Numbered from the stretch's first letter, positions 1-5,537 are shown. The stretch is 6,735 nucleotides of DNA from Treponema sp. (GCA_031281925.1 JAITES010000271.1:1-6735), one strand, 5' to 3'. Numbers and translations: made by a program. The notes: a model not told the origin generated them from the sequence alone.

Positions 1-2
1 TG

Positions 3-170
3 GCTGCCCAAAGCGGTATAAAAATTATCGGTACACTCGGTATTTTGCTGTTGGCAAAAGAAAAGGGGCTTATAAACGCCGTAAAACCGTTTTTGGATCA
101 ACTTTGGGAATCCCCCATCCGAATATCGGATCTTCTTTATCAAGATATTCTCAGACTGGCCAATGAATAG
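3..170 (+). CDS. PIN-like DUF3368 family protein (VapC-type toxin), C-terminal part only
   Basis: This is the last 55 codons of a gene that begins left of the window; the frame opens at base 3 and ends with TAG at 168-170. The peptide begins AAQSGIKIIGTLGILLLAKE and ends DILRLANE. The pattern 'G-(I/L)-K-(I/V)-I-GTLGILLLAK-KGLI..VKP.LD.L', then an 'RISDLLYQDIL' helix, is what I know from the C-terminus of DUF3368 proteins. These are PIN-domain relatives usually paired with a small UPF0175-type antitoxin. PIN proteins are Mg-dependent ribonucleases. The acidic active-site residues and any antitoxin gene would lie upstream and cannot be seen. Local GC is about 42%, lower than the genes to the right, and it sits beside a tRNA gene, which fits acquired DNA. 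The family call is fairly secure; toxin activity is inferred. Confidence 0.75.
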   Translation, partial: AAQSGIKIIGTLGILLLAKEKGLINAVKPFLDQLWESPIRISDLLYQDILRLANE

Positions 171-218
171 TTCTATTTATGATCTTCCAAAACGTACATA
201 CCAAAAAGCAAGTACTTT

Positions 219-239
219 GTAACTCTTTATATTACAAGG
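219..239 (+). repeat. Copy 1 of a 21-base motif shared with the sigma-gene upstream region
   Basis: Bases 219-239 match 5485-5505 at 18 of 21 positions when aligned by eye. Both begin GTAACTC and share TTATA and TACAA blocks. At 5485 the motif is the left part of an inverted repeat; here the matching right arm is missing, because the bases after 239 are AAAATC rather than an AGTTAC-like sequence. It may be a decayed copy of a dispersed palindromic element or a shared regulator site. Two copies in one window cannot decide this. Confidence 0.5.
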
Positions 240-245
240 AAAATC

Positions 246-272
246 GCAGAAAATTGCAAAGCAATTTTCTGC
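246..272. repeat. Perfect 12-bp hairpin, first of a tandem pair
   Basis: GCAGAAAATTGC (246-257) pairs perfectly with GCAATTTTCTGC (261-272) around an AAA loop. Read on the minus strand, which is the direction of tRNA transcription, the stem is followed by GATTTTCC, a weak U-rich tail. It could therefore terminate the tRNA transcript. It has the same loop design as the next hairpin (GC-RAA-GC), which suggests a repeat family. Confidence 0.75.
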
Positions 273-275
273 CAA

Positions 276-300
276 GCAAACCCTGCGAAGCAGGTTTTGC
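276..300. repeat. 11-bp hairpin with GCGAAGC turn, second of a tandem pair
   Basis: GCAAACCCTGC (276-286) pairs with GCAGGTTTTGC (290-300) around a GAA loop, with one C/T mismatch (281/295). The centre, GCGAAGC, is known as an unusually stable DNA mini-hairpin sequence. The stem ends two bases from the mature 3' end of tRNA-Arg, so in the primary transcript it would lie directly beside the site of 3' processing. It has no T-run next to it on either strand, so alone it is not a classic terminator. Confidence 0.7.
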
Positions 301-302
301 AA

Positions 303-375
303 TGATCCTGGGCCGAATCGGACGGCCGACCTGCCGCTTAGGAGGCGGCCGCTCTATCCACTGAGCTACAGGACC
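303..375 (-). tRNA. tRNA-Arg (anticodon CCT)
   Basis: The minus strand folds into a complete 73-base cloverleaf. The acceptor is GGTCCTG with CAGGATC (one G-U pair), followed by TA at 8-9. The D-arm is GCTC-AGTGGATA-GAGC and the anticodon arm is GCCGC-CTCCTAA-GCGGC. The variable loop is AGGTC, the T-arm is GGCCG-TCCGATT-CGGCC, and the discriminator base is A. The anticodon CCT reads the arginine codon AGG. CCA is not encoded, because the discriminator is followed by TTGC. One oddity is that the T-loop begins TCC, giving C at position 55 where pseudouridine-forming T is nearly invariant. It is transcribed away from the SDR-like gene from its own predicted promoter, with tandem hairpins directly downstream. 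Confidence 0.93.
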
Positions 376-409
376 GGACAAAGATCCGGAAATGTACCCG
401 GATATCTGC

Positions 410-439
410 AGAGTACCTTTTAACAGTCCCTTTTGTCAA
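410..439 (-). promoter_or_regulatory. Predicted sigma-70 promoter of tRNA-Arg, overlapping the upstream stop codon
   Basis: On the minus strand a consensus -35, TTGACA (439-434), is followed after 18 bases by a weak -10, TACTCT (415-410). Transcription would start near 403, about 28 bases before the tRNA. The TGA stop of the SDR-like gene (438-436) lies inside the -35 hexamer. The -10 matches consensus at only 3 of 6 positions. Confidence 0.55.
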
Positions 440-1152
440 CGAAAGAGGTTGAGTTTTCCGTATTTGTGCAGCTTGCCGCTGTCCCGCTTGCTGCCTTCGT
501 CAAGGCGTTTCCAGATAAAGGAAGCAAAGGCTTCTTCATCACCTGTTTCGGAACTGGAAAAACCCATGGTAAGCCAGGGTTCACCGGACGCGGAGGCAAG
601 AATGCCCCGGGTAAGGGCGCTAAAGGATGCTGCCGCCGCAGGGCCCAGAAGATCTGCCGCATCGTCCCTGCTTCCCCCAGACGCAATTTCGTTCAATGCC
701 AGGGCAAGGGTTCCGCTTTTTTTTGCTGTAAAGAACAGGGCCAGTTCTCTGACCAGAAAAAACCACCCCTTGATGTTTTCTTCCACCATGGTTTCCGCTT
801 CCGCCGGGGGCAATTCCGCAGGTCTGCAGCGGAGGGCAGGGGGAACGCAGACCAGGACGGCTTCATCTATCCGGGAAAGGCGGTTTTCCGCGGCCAGAAG
901 CAGAGTCCGGGCCGAAATGGGGCTGCCGGGGTTCCATGTAAGGGGAATGGCCGCGGGGGGCAAAGTTTCCTGTTCAATCGAATTTTTATGCGCAGCTTCT
1001 TTGGGGAAAGAAGGCGGGGAAACGGGAGCTTCGGGGCCGGGGCGGTTGGGTATCAGGGTATAGACAAAGTGTTCAACCCGCCGGGCTGCCTCGGCGGCTA
1101 TAGCCTGGGTTAGGGAAGATTCATTTCCCGCAATCAAGATTCCCCGTATCAT
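436..1152 (-). CDS. Hypothetical protein with degenerate short-chain dehydrogenase (SDR) fold
   Basis: This 238-residue protein resembles an SDR in outline. Residues 3-25 (GILIAGNESSLTQAIAAEA) look like the first strand, glycine loop and helix of a Rossmann fold, but with only one glycine in the loop. Residues 124-155 (VEENIKGWFFLVREL... then GTLALALNE) match the SDR 'vN..G.f..t' helix and 'G.Iv..s' strand. ALTRG (179-183) matches the helix that follows the active site. Aligning on that helix puts G170 and A174 where the catalytic Tyr and Lys should be, so oxidoreductase activity is unlikely. The middle (36-75) is Pro/Glu-rich and probably a loop. A basic tail ends KLHKYGKLNLF. No good ribosome-binding site precedes the ATG, which lies right at the predicted transcription start. 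A binding or regulatory role is possible; the function is not recognised. The gene is real by fold pattern; frames on the other strand lack any signature. Confidence 0.7.
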   Translation of the reverse strand: MIRGILIAGNESSLTQAIAAEAARRVEHFVYTLIPNRPGPEAPVSPPSFPKEAAHKNSIEQETLPPAAIPLTWNPGSPISARTLLLAAENRLSRIDEAVLVCVPPALRCRPAELPPAEAETMVEENIKGWFFLVRELALFFTAKKSGTLALALNEIASGGSRDDAADLLGPAAAASFSALTRGILASASGEPWLTMGFSSSETGDEEAFASFIWKRLDEGSKRDSGKLHKYGKLNLFR

Positions 1153-1158
1153 GACTTA

Positions 1159-1187
1159 AAGATACAGAAGGATAGAAGCTTTAACAA
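1159..1187 (-). promoter_or_regulatory. Predicted promoter of the SDR-like gene (leaderless geometry)
   Basis: On the minus strand TTGTTA (1187-1182) is followed after 17 bases by TATCTT (1164-1159), each 4 of 6 to consensus. Only six bases (TAAGTC) separate the -10 from the ATG at 1152, so transcription would begin at about the start codon itself. That agrees with the lack of a Shine-Dalgarno sequence. The match is modest and could be chance. Confidence 0.4.
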
Positions 1188-1239
1188 GACGGCTTAAGTA
1201 TCGTCGCCGGTCTTCCCTGTACTTTCCGGGTGAAAAAAG

Positions 1240-1269
1240 TTGTGAAATGCTGCCCGGAGGGCTTATACT
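1240..1269 (+). promoter_or_regulatory. Predicted promoter of the alcohol dehydrogenase gene (leaderless geometry)
   Basis: TTGTGA (1240-1245) is followed after 18 bases by TATACT (1264-1269), a 4/6 and a 5/6 match. Expected initiation at about 1276 is one or two bases before the ATG at 1278. A GGAGG at 1256-1260 is 17 bases from the ATG, too far to act as a normal Shine-Dalgarno, and would lie upstream of the transcript start. Confidence 0.5.
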
Positions 1270-1277
1270 GAACTGAA

Positions 1278-2594
1278 ATGAACGAGTCATCGAACATGAA
1301 ACAAAGTTCCCTGCTTTTTGCAGAGGCCCGGAAACTTCTTGAGGACTGGAAAGGCGGCAGCTATGTTTTCGGAAGGGGTGTCACACCACGGTTGGGGAGC
1401 ATTGCGGCATCCTGCGCAAACATGCGCGGGAAAAGGGCTCTCGTGGTTTCAAACTCTCTCTATGCCCGGGGAATAACAGATGCGCTAAAGTCAGGCGGCA
1501 TTGAACTTGCGGGGGACAGGGTGTTTCCCGGCGCCAGGCCCAACTCGCCCCGGGACGATCTGTACCGTATCGAAACCTATATTCTCCATTACAGGCCCGG
1601 TATGATCATTGCTGCCGGAGGCGGTTCAACCATTGACGCATGCAAGGCCGCCAATTTCCTTGCCGTCTTGGGCGCCGATGTAAGTCCCGAGATAGATCAC
1701 TGGTTCGGAACAGGAATTGTGAGCGAGGCCCTGAAGAATACAGGCAAAAAACTCTATCCCCTGCTTGCGGTAATGTGCAGCGCCAGTTCCGGTTCCCATC
1801 TTACCAGGTATGCGAATATTACAGATACTTCAACAGGGCAGAAAAAACTTGTGGTGGACGAAAGCATAACACCTGATTTTGCCCTCTTTGATTATGACAC
1901 AAGCACTACCATGCCTCTTGCGGTTACTGTTGACGGAGTTCTTGATGCGTTTTCTCACTGCTGGGAAGTCTTCTGCGGCATTGCTCCAGCCAAATTCGAT
2001 CTGGTCTCTTCCATCACCGAAACAGCGCTGAATTTGCTGCTCCGGTATGCGCCCCTCATTATCAGGGATTCGGAAAACATGGAAGCCCGTGAGGCCCTGG
2101 GTCTGGCATCGGATCTGGGAGGCTATGCAATCATGGCAGGGGGAACCAGCGGCGCTCACCTGAGCAGTTTCTCCCTGGTGGATCTTGCAGGCCACGGAAC
2201 CGCCTGCGGCCTCATGAATCCGTACTATACGGTTTTCTTTTCCCCCGCGATAGAGAGGCAGCTCAGGCTGGCGGGGAGCATCTACAGGAACTATGGTTAC
2301 ATCACCGAAAACCTTGACCGGCTCAAAGGCCGGGATCTGGGGCTTGCGGTAGCCGGAGGAATGATTGCCTTTGCAAAAGCCATCGGCGCCCCGGTTACAC
2401 TGAAGGAAATTCCGGGCTTTGATGAACGTTACATCAACAAAGCGCTGGAAGCCGCAAAAGATCCCCAGCTTGAGATGAAGCTTAAAAACATGCCCATACC
2501 CCTTACTGCCAGCCTGGTAGACGAATACATGGGCCCGGTTCTGCGCGCCGCTGTTGAGGGGGACTTTTCGCATATCAGGACTGTTGGCGAATAA
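1278..2594 (+). CDS. Iron-containing (class III) alcohol dehydrogenase family protein
   Basis: This 438-residue protein is somewhat longer than the usual ~380-400. The family catalyses NAD(P)-linked, metal-dependent interconversion of alcohols and aldehydes or ketones in the cytoplasm, often in fermentation. AAGGGSTID (112-120) is the GGGS dinucleotide-binding motif with its Asp. DAFSH (223-227) supplies the Asp and first His of the metal site (D196/H200 in FucO). H294 and H306, the latter in GHGTACGLMNPYY, are the likely third and fourth ligands. They are 12 apart instead of 14, and the extra conserved His between them is Phe (F298). So it belongs to a divergent subgroup with HLSSFSLVD in place of the usual HAMAH-type motif. 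The substrate cannot be told. A stop codon at 1269-1271 rules out an upstream extension; ATG 1278 has no good ribosome-binding site, and ATG 1296 is an alternative start. It converges with the cardiolipin synthase gene 52 bases away. Confidence 0.92.
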   Translation: MNESSNMKQSSLLFAEARKLLEDWKGGSYVFGRGVTPRLGSIAASCANMRGKRALVVSNSLYARGITDALKSGGIELAGDRVFPGARPNSPRDDLYRIETYILHYRPGMIIAAGGGSTIDACKAANFLAVLGADVSPEIDHWFGTGIVSEALKNTGKKLYPLLAVMCSASSGSHLTRYANITDTSTGQKKLVVDESITPDFALFDYDTSTTMPLAVTVDGVLDAFSHCWEVFCGIAPAKFDLVSSITETALNLLLRYAPLIIRDSENMEAREALGLASDLGGYAIMAGGTSGAHLSSFSLVDLAGHGTACGLMNPYYTVFFSPAIERQLRLAGSIYRNYGYITENLDRLKGRDLGLAVAGGMIAFAKAIGAPVTLKEIPGFDERYINKALEAAKDPQLEMKLKNMPIPLTASLVDEYMGPVLRAAVEGDFSHIRTVGE

Positions 2595-2646
2595 ATGCGC
2601 CTGCAAAACCGGAACGAAAAAGACGCCGGGCTCTACTTCTTTCTCA

Positions 2647-4251
2647 CTACATCAGGGGCGCAAAAAGCCTGAGCACATCCTGAATCATCCGTTGAAGGGC
2701 ATTGCGGGCACAGTCGGAAATGGTAATCTGGTGGCAGCCGGGGAGGGTGTCCAGAAAGTCTTCCTTTACGGACCGGATAGACTTACCGCGGTATACTACC
2801 ACACCGCATTCAAAGTGGAGATAGAGGCTGCGGAAGTCAAGGTTTGTGGTTCCTACGGTAGCAATCTTGTCATCGCAGACAAAGGTTTTTGAGTGGTTAA
2901 AGCCGGAAGTGTATTCATACACCTTTACCCCCGCCGTGACCAGTTGCCGGTAGTAGGAACGGGAGGTAATGGCTACCATCCATTTGTCCCAGCGGTGGGG
3001 GGTGATAATCCGTACATCCACCCCGCTCTTGGCCGCCAGCGTTAATGCGGAAAGCAGATTGTCGTCCACTACAAGGTAGGGAGTGTTTATGTATACATAT
3101 TCCCTGGCATTGTTGATAATCTGTATGTAGACATGCTCACCTACATTTTCATCGTCAATGGGACTGTCGGCATAGGGCTGTACAAAACCGTCGCTTTCAA
3201 TGCTGCACTCCCCGTCAGGCGGGGAACCGTGAACCGGAGCTTCATCTCCCGCATCCTCAAGTCCCCCCGGCCTTCCGGACCAGGGATAGAACGAATCAAA
3301 TTTTTCTTTTTCCTTAAGGCCCACATTCCACATACACAGGAATATCATTGTCAGAGACCAGGCCCCCTCTCCCTGCAGCATTATTGCCGCATCCTTCCAG
3401 TGGCCGAAGCGTTCGATGGCATTGATGTACTCGTCCGCCAGATTGATGCCCCCGGTAAAGGCCGTCTTTCCGTCTATGATGATCAGCTTCCGGTGGTCAC
3501 GGTTGTTCTGCTGGGAAGAGAAAATCGGCTTGAAGGGATTGAATATCTGGCATTTTATCCCCCGCTGCCAAAGGTAGTTTTTGAAGTCCGGGGGAAGGGA
3601 CATGAAGCAGCCGAGGTCATCGTAGATAACCCGGACATCAACGCCTTTGCGGGCCTTCTCTTCAAGGACGTTCAGGACGGGATCGAGCATCTGTCCCTGA
3701 CGGAGTATAAAAAATTCCAGAAAGATATAGTGTTCGGCCTTTACAATTTCTTCCATGACCCGTTTGTAGAAACTCTCTCCGGAGGGAAAGTATTCTGTCC
3801 GGGTTTTTGAGTATACGGGGAAGCCCGCATATTCCTGAAGGTAGTGGGCCAGAGTATAGAATTCCCTGTTGTTTGAACGAAGCGCAGGAAGTCTGTCGCC
3901 GGGAAGGAAAAATGAAGAGGCAGCAAGTCTGTTAACTGCCGCAATTTGCCTTTTCAGTTTACGCGGATTTGACTGGGTATAGAAGAGCACATAGAGAATA
4001 CCGCCGAAGATAGGGAAAAGCAGGATGATAAAAATCCAGGTTAACTTATAGGCAGACTTTTCTTTCCTGTTGATGATTCTGATGCAAACAATGATACTCA
4101 GGAAACTAAGGAATATAGACAGGTAGCGAAAGTAAAGACTTCCCCCGGCAATGAGAAAGATAATAAAGAGTATCTGCACCAAAAGGATGGAGATGACAAA
4201 GACTCTCCGCCGGAAGACCACCCTTACCCAGGGTTTGTTTATACCGGCCAT
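2647..4251 (-). CDS. cls: Cardiolipin synthase, two-HKD phospholipase D family
   Basis: This 534-residue membrane protein should join two phosphatidylglycerol molecules into cardiolipin and glycerol. Hydrophobic segments at about 17-36, 39-58 and 70-91 form the membrane anchor, the last being the PLDc_N-type helix pair region. Two complete catalytic motifs are present: H253-R-K255-x4-D260 followed by GGIN, and H453-S-K455-x4-D460 followed by GTTNLDFRSL. The block INTPYLVVDDNLLSAL (388-403) and GVDVRIITP are also typical. About 40 acidic, Gly/Pro-rich residues (318-360), between the first catalytic half and the second, make it longer than the common ~480-510. It is the last gene of a minus-strand operon: its ATG overlaps the end of yciO by 13 bases, with AGGA about 8 bases upstream of the ATG inside yciO, so translation is probably coupled. 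An alternative name is a general PLD-type phosphatidyltransferase, but gene length and membrane N-terminus favour Cls. Confidence 0.95.
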   Translation of the reverse strand: MAGINKPWVRVVFRRRVFVISILLVQILFIIFLIAGGSLYFRYLSIFLSFLSIIVCIRIINRKEKSAYKLTWIFIILLFPIFGGILYVLFYTQSNPRKLKRQIAAVNRLAASSFFLPGDRLPALRSNNREFYTLAHYLQEYAGFPVYSKTRTEYFPSGESFYKRVMEEIVKAEHYIFLEFFILRQGQMLDPVLNVLEEKARKGVDVRVIYDDLGCFMSLPPDFKNYLWQRGIKCQIFNPFKPIFSSQQNNRDHRKLIIIDGKTAFTGGINLADEYINAIERFGHWKDAAIMLQGEGAWSLTMIFLCMWNVGLKEKEKFDSFYPWSGRPGGLEDAGDEAPVHGSPPDGECSIESDGFVQPYADSPIDDENVGEHVYIQIINNAREYVYINTPYLVVDDNLLSALTLAAKSGVDVRIITPHRWDKWMVAITSRSYYRQLVTAGVKVYEYTSGFNHSKTFVCDDKIATVGTTNLDFRSLYLHFECGVVVYRGKSIRSVKEDFLDTLPGCHQITISDCARNALQRMIQDVLRLFAPLM

Positions 4252-4901
4252 GAACCTGTTCCTGCCCGGACGAGTTTCACTTCATCTCCGGAAAGATCGA
4301 GGATGGTGGAAAAGATCCTCTCCTGTTCTTCTCCTCCGTCTATGATCAGATCTATACCGTTTATATCTTCCAGTTCCCAGCCTCCTTCAAAAAGTTCTTC
4401 CTGGGGGATGGGAGGCATTCGGGATTCCGTACTCTCTTCTTCATCCTGAAAACCGTCGTCCGCTGGAGCCCGTTTGGCGGTGATGGAGTAGAGCGGCCCG
4501 CCCAGGGTTTTGATAAGGGCCAGGGGAATGGGGTGATCGGGAATGCGGACGCCTGCTTCCCGGCGGCGGAGGTTGAGGGCCTTTTCGGTACCCGGCAGAG
4601 TCTTGAGGATGAACGCATAGGGCCCCGGAGAAAGGCGCCGGATAAGGCGGAAACGGGTGTTGTCTACAGAGCAAAGTTCCCCGAACTGGGAAATATCGGA
4701 ACAGAGAAGAGTAAAATGCCTCTCATCCCGCCCCCCCGAAAGAGATTTGAGTTTTTTTATTCCGTCTTTGGAAGCGGTAGAACAGGTCAGACTCCAGCTT
4801 GTATCCGTGGGGAGGGCCACGATACCGCCCCCGGAGAGAAGCCGTGCCGCCCTGGAAAGAACTCTGTCGTCAATATTGCCGGGCACTACGTACTCAATCA
4901 C
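4239..4901 (-). CDS. yciO: YciO-type member of the Sua5/YciO/YrdC family
   Basis: This 220-residue protein carries the YrdC-like fold used by TsaC/Sua5 enzymes, which make threonylcarbamoyl-AMP for tRNA t6A. It reads like the YciO branch, whose physiological role is less certain. Matching blocks in order: GGIVALPTDTSWSL (24-37), RHFTLLCSDIS (61-71), VDNTRFRL (79-86), SPGPYAFILKT (91-101), GVRIPDHPIPLALI (117-130), IDLIIDGG (183-190) and STILDLSGDEVKLVRAGTGS (198-217). The strand LYSITAKR (137-144) is followed by an acidic loop (147-158) where the substrate lid lies. The KxR motif of true TsaC is not evident, so a t6A role should not be assumed. The start is GTG, with AGGA seven bases ahead; no ATG fits the conserved N-terminus better. 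It lies 29 bases after the GIY-YIG-like gene and overlaps cls by 13 bases. Confidence 0.9.
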   Translation of the reverse strand: MIEYVVPGNIDDRVLSRAARLLSGGGIVALPTDTSWSLTCSTASKDGIKKLKSLSGGRDERHFTLLCSDISQFGELCSVDNTRFRLIRRLSPGPYAFILKTLPGTEKALNLRRREAGVRIPDHPIPLALIKTLGGPLYSITAKRAPADDGFQDEEESTESRMPPIPQEELFEGGWELEDINGIDLIIDGGEEQERIFSTILDLSGDEVKLVRAGTGSWPV

Positions 4902-4930
4902 AGTCTTTTCCTGAACTCTAAACTCTGTTT

Positions 4931-5410
4931 TTAGGGCACCCAGATAAGCTTGTCGGTGGATGATTCCTTGACAAAGATCTTCTCATAGCGGCCGGAATGG
5001 GAAACTCCGGGATTTTCCGGAAAATAAGTCCGCCGGAAGAACCACACTACATCACTCATCACCGCGGCGGAATTGACCGGGGCATACCGGTACCATATCT
5101 GTTCTTCTTCAAGAATCTTTTTGCAGCGGCTGTCGGTGGTCAACTCAGGATCGGTAAGACGGCGGATCTCGGAACGCAGGCCGCCGTAATGGGTGTCTCC
5201 TATATAGAGCATTCTCAGGTGATTCTGCTCATCCATCCAGTAGATCTCGTAGACTCCGGCAACGGCAGGCACCTTGGCGTTGATTTCCCAGCGATCCGCC
5301 ACAGCCAGCGGAGACCATTGGATGAAGAAATAACCGTTATCCCCCTTTTCCTGAGCTTTGATTCCGTATTCCATAGGGTTAATATAGCGCATCTGTATAA
5401 CTTTTTCCAT
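4931..5410 (-). CDS. Small protein with GIY-YIG nuclease-like domain
   Basis: This 159-residue protein is the first gene of the minus-strand operon. GVYEIY (52-57) and LYIG (68-71) match the two strands that give the GIY-YIG family its name. R79 lies eight residues after that glycine, exactly where I-TevI has its catalytic Arg27. Helix residues 117-131 (VMSDVVWFFRRTYFP) resemble the helix that normally carries the metal-binding Glu followed by a 'P..N' turn. Here the best candidate is D120, so catalysis may be weakened or lost. The N-terminal 45 residues contain WSPLAVADRWEINAKVP, probably the approach to the first strand. No partner domain is present. ATG 5410 has only a poor ribosome-binding site, and M7 or M13 are other possible starts. 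Whether it cuts DNA, binds it, or does neither is unknown. Confidence 0.75.
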   Translation of the reverse strand: MEKVIQMRYINPMEYGIKAQEKGDNGYFFIQWSPLAVADRWEINAKVPAVAGVYEIYWMDEQNHLRMLYIGDTHYGGLRSEIRRLTDPELTTDSRCKKILEEEQIWYRYAPVNSAAVMSDVVWFFRRTYFPENPGVSHSGRYEKIFVKESSTDKLIWVP

Positions 5411-5436
5411 ATATAAAAAAAGAACTCGTATGATTT

Positions 5437-5464
5437 TTTATACTTTACCGGGATTGAGTGTGAA
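5437..5464 (-). promoter_or_regulatory. Predicted sigma-70 promoter of the GIY-YIG/yciO/cls operon
   Basis: On the minus strand TTCACA (5464-5459) and TATAAA (5442-5437) are separated by 16 bases, each a 5/6 match. Start would be near 5430, giving a leader of about 20 bases before the ATG at 5410. It is 20 bases from the inverted repeat at 5485-5511, which could act on it. Confidence 0.55.
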
Positions 5465-5484
5465 ATGCCAAAGTTTATTTTTAT

Positions 5485-5511
5485 GTAACTCCTTATAATA
5501 CAATGAGTTAC
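5485..5511. promoter_or_regulatory. Inverted repeat between divergent promoters, possible operator
   Basis: Left arm GTAACTCCTT (5485-5494) and right arm AATGAGTTAC (5502-5511) are complementary except for one position (5492/5504), around a 7-base centre. The outer seven bases of each arm pair perfectly, and the half-sites are 20 bases apart centre to centre, about two helical turns. It covers -79 to -53 of the predicted sigma-54 start. A third, imperfect half-site, TTTACTC, follows at 5518-5524. The left portion recurs at 219-239, so a dispersed repeat is the main alternative. Confidence 0.5.
5494..5499 (+). promoter_or_regulatory. Candidate sigma-70 -10 element inside the inverted repeat
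   Basis: A perfect TATAAT lies across the inner end of the inverted repeat. No convincing -35 is found 16-18 bases upstream (AAGTTT at 17). If used, it would start transcription near 5506 and give the sigma gene an 86-base leader. A protein bound to the repeat would block it. Confidence 0.3.
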
Positions 5512-5537
5512 GTGTGATTTACTCATCTGAAATAAGA

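Larger units (their letters stand above)
171..302. other. AT-rich gene-free spacer between DUF3368 gene and tRNA-Arg
   Basis: I see no credible gene here. The stretch holds a 21-base motif (219-239) that recurs ahead of the sigma factor gene, followed by two tandem hairpins that run to within two bases of the tRNA 3' end. A 61-codon frame that could be read through this stretch and into the tRNA has no family signature and I treat it as chance. Confidence 0.7.

Noticed and set aside
392..1113. Two long + strand frames of over 220 codons opposite the SDR-like gene
   Set aside because: They mirror a GC-rich real gene, carry no family motif, and their translations are low-complexity Arg/Gly/Ser text; the minus frame shows fold landmarks.
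1251..1260. GGAGG as ribosome-binding site of the alcohol dehydrogenase
   Set aside because: It is 17 bases from the ATG, and a stop codon at 1269-1271 rules out a closer in-frame start.
1830..2606. 258-codon minus frame opposite the alcohol dehydrogenase
   Set aside because: The + frame has clear catalytic and cofactor motifs; the minus frame has none.
2595..2646. Search for a bidirectional terminator between the convergent genes
   Set aside because: Only short CCGG-type pairings are present with no clear stem plus T-run; not supportable as a terminator.
3133..3810. 225-codon + frame inside the cardiolipin synthase gene
   Set aside because: It is the shadow of a gene with two intact HKD motifs.
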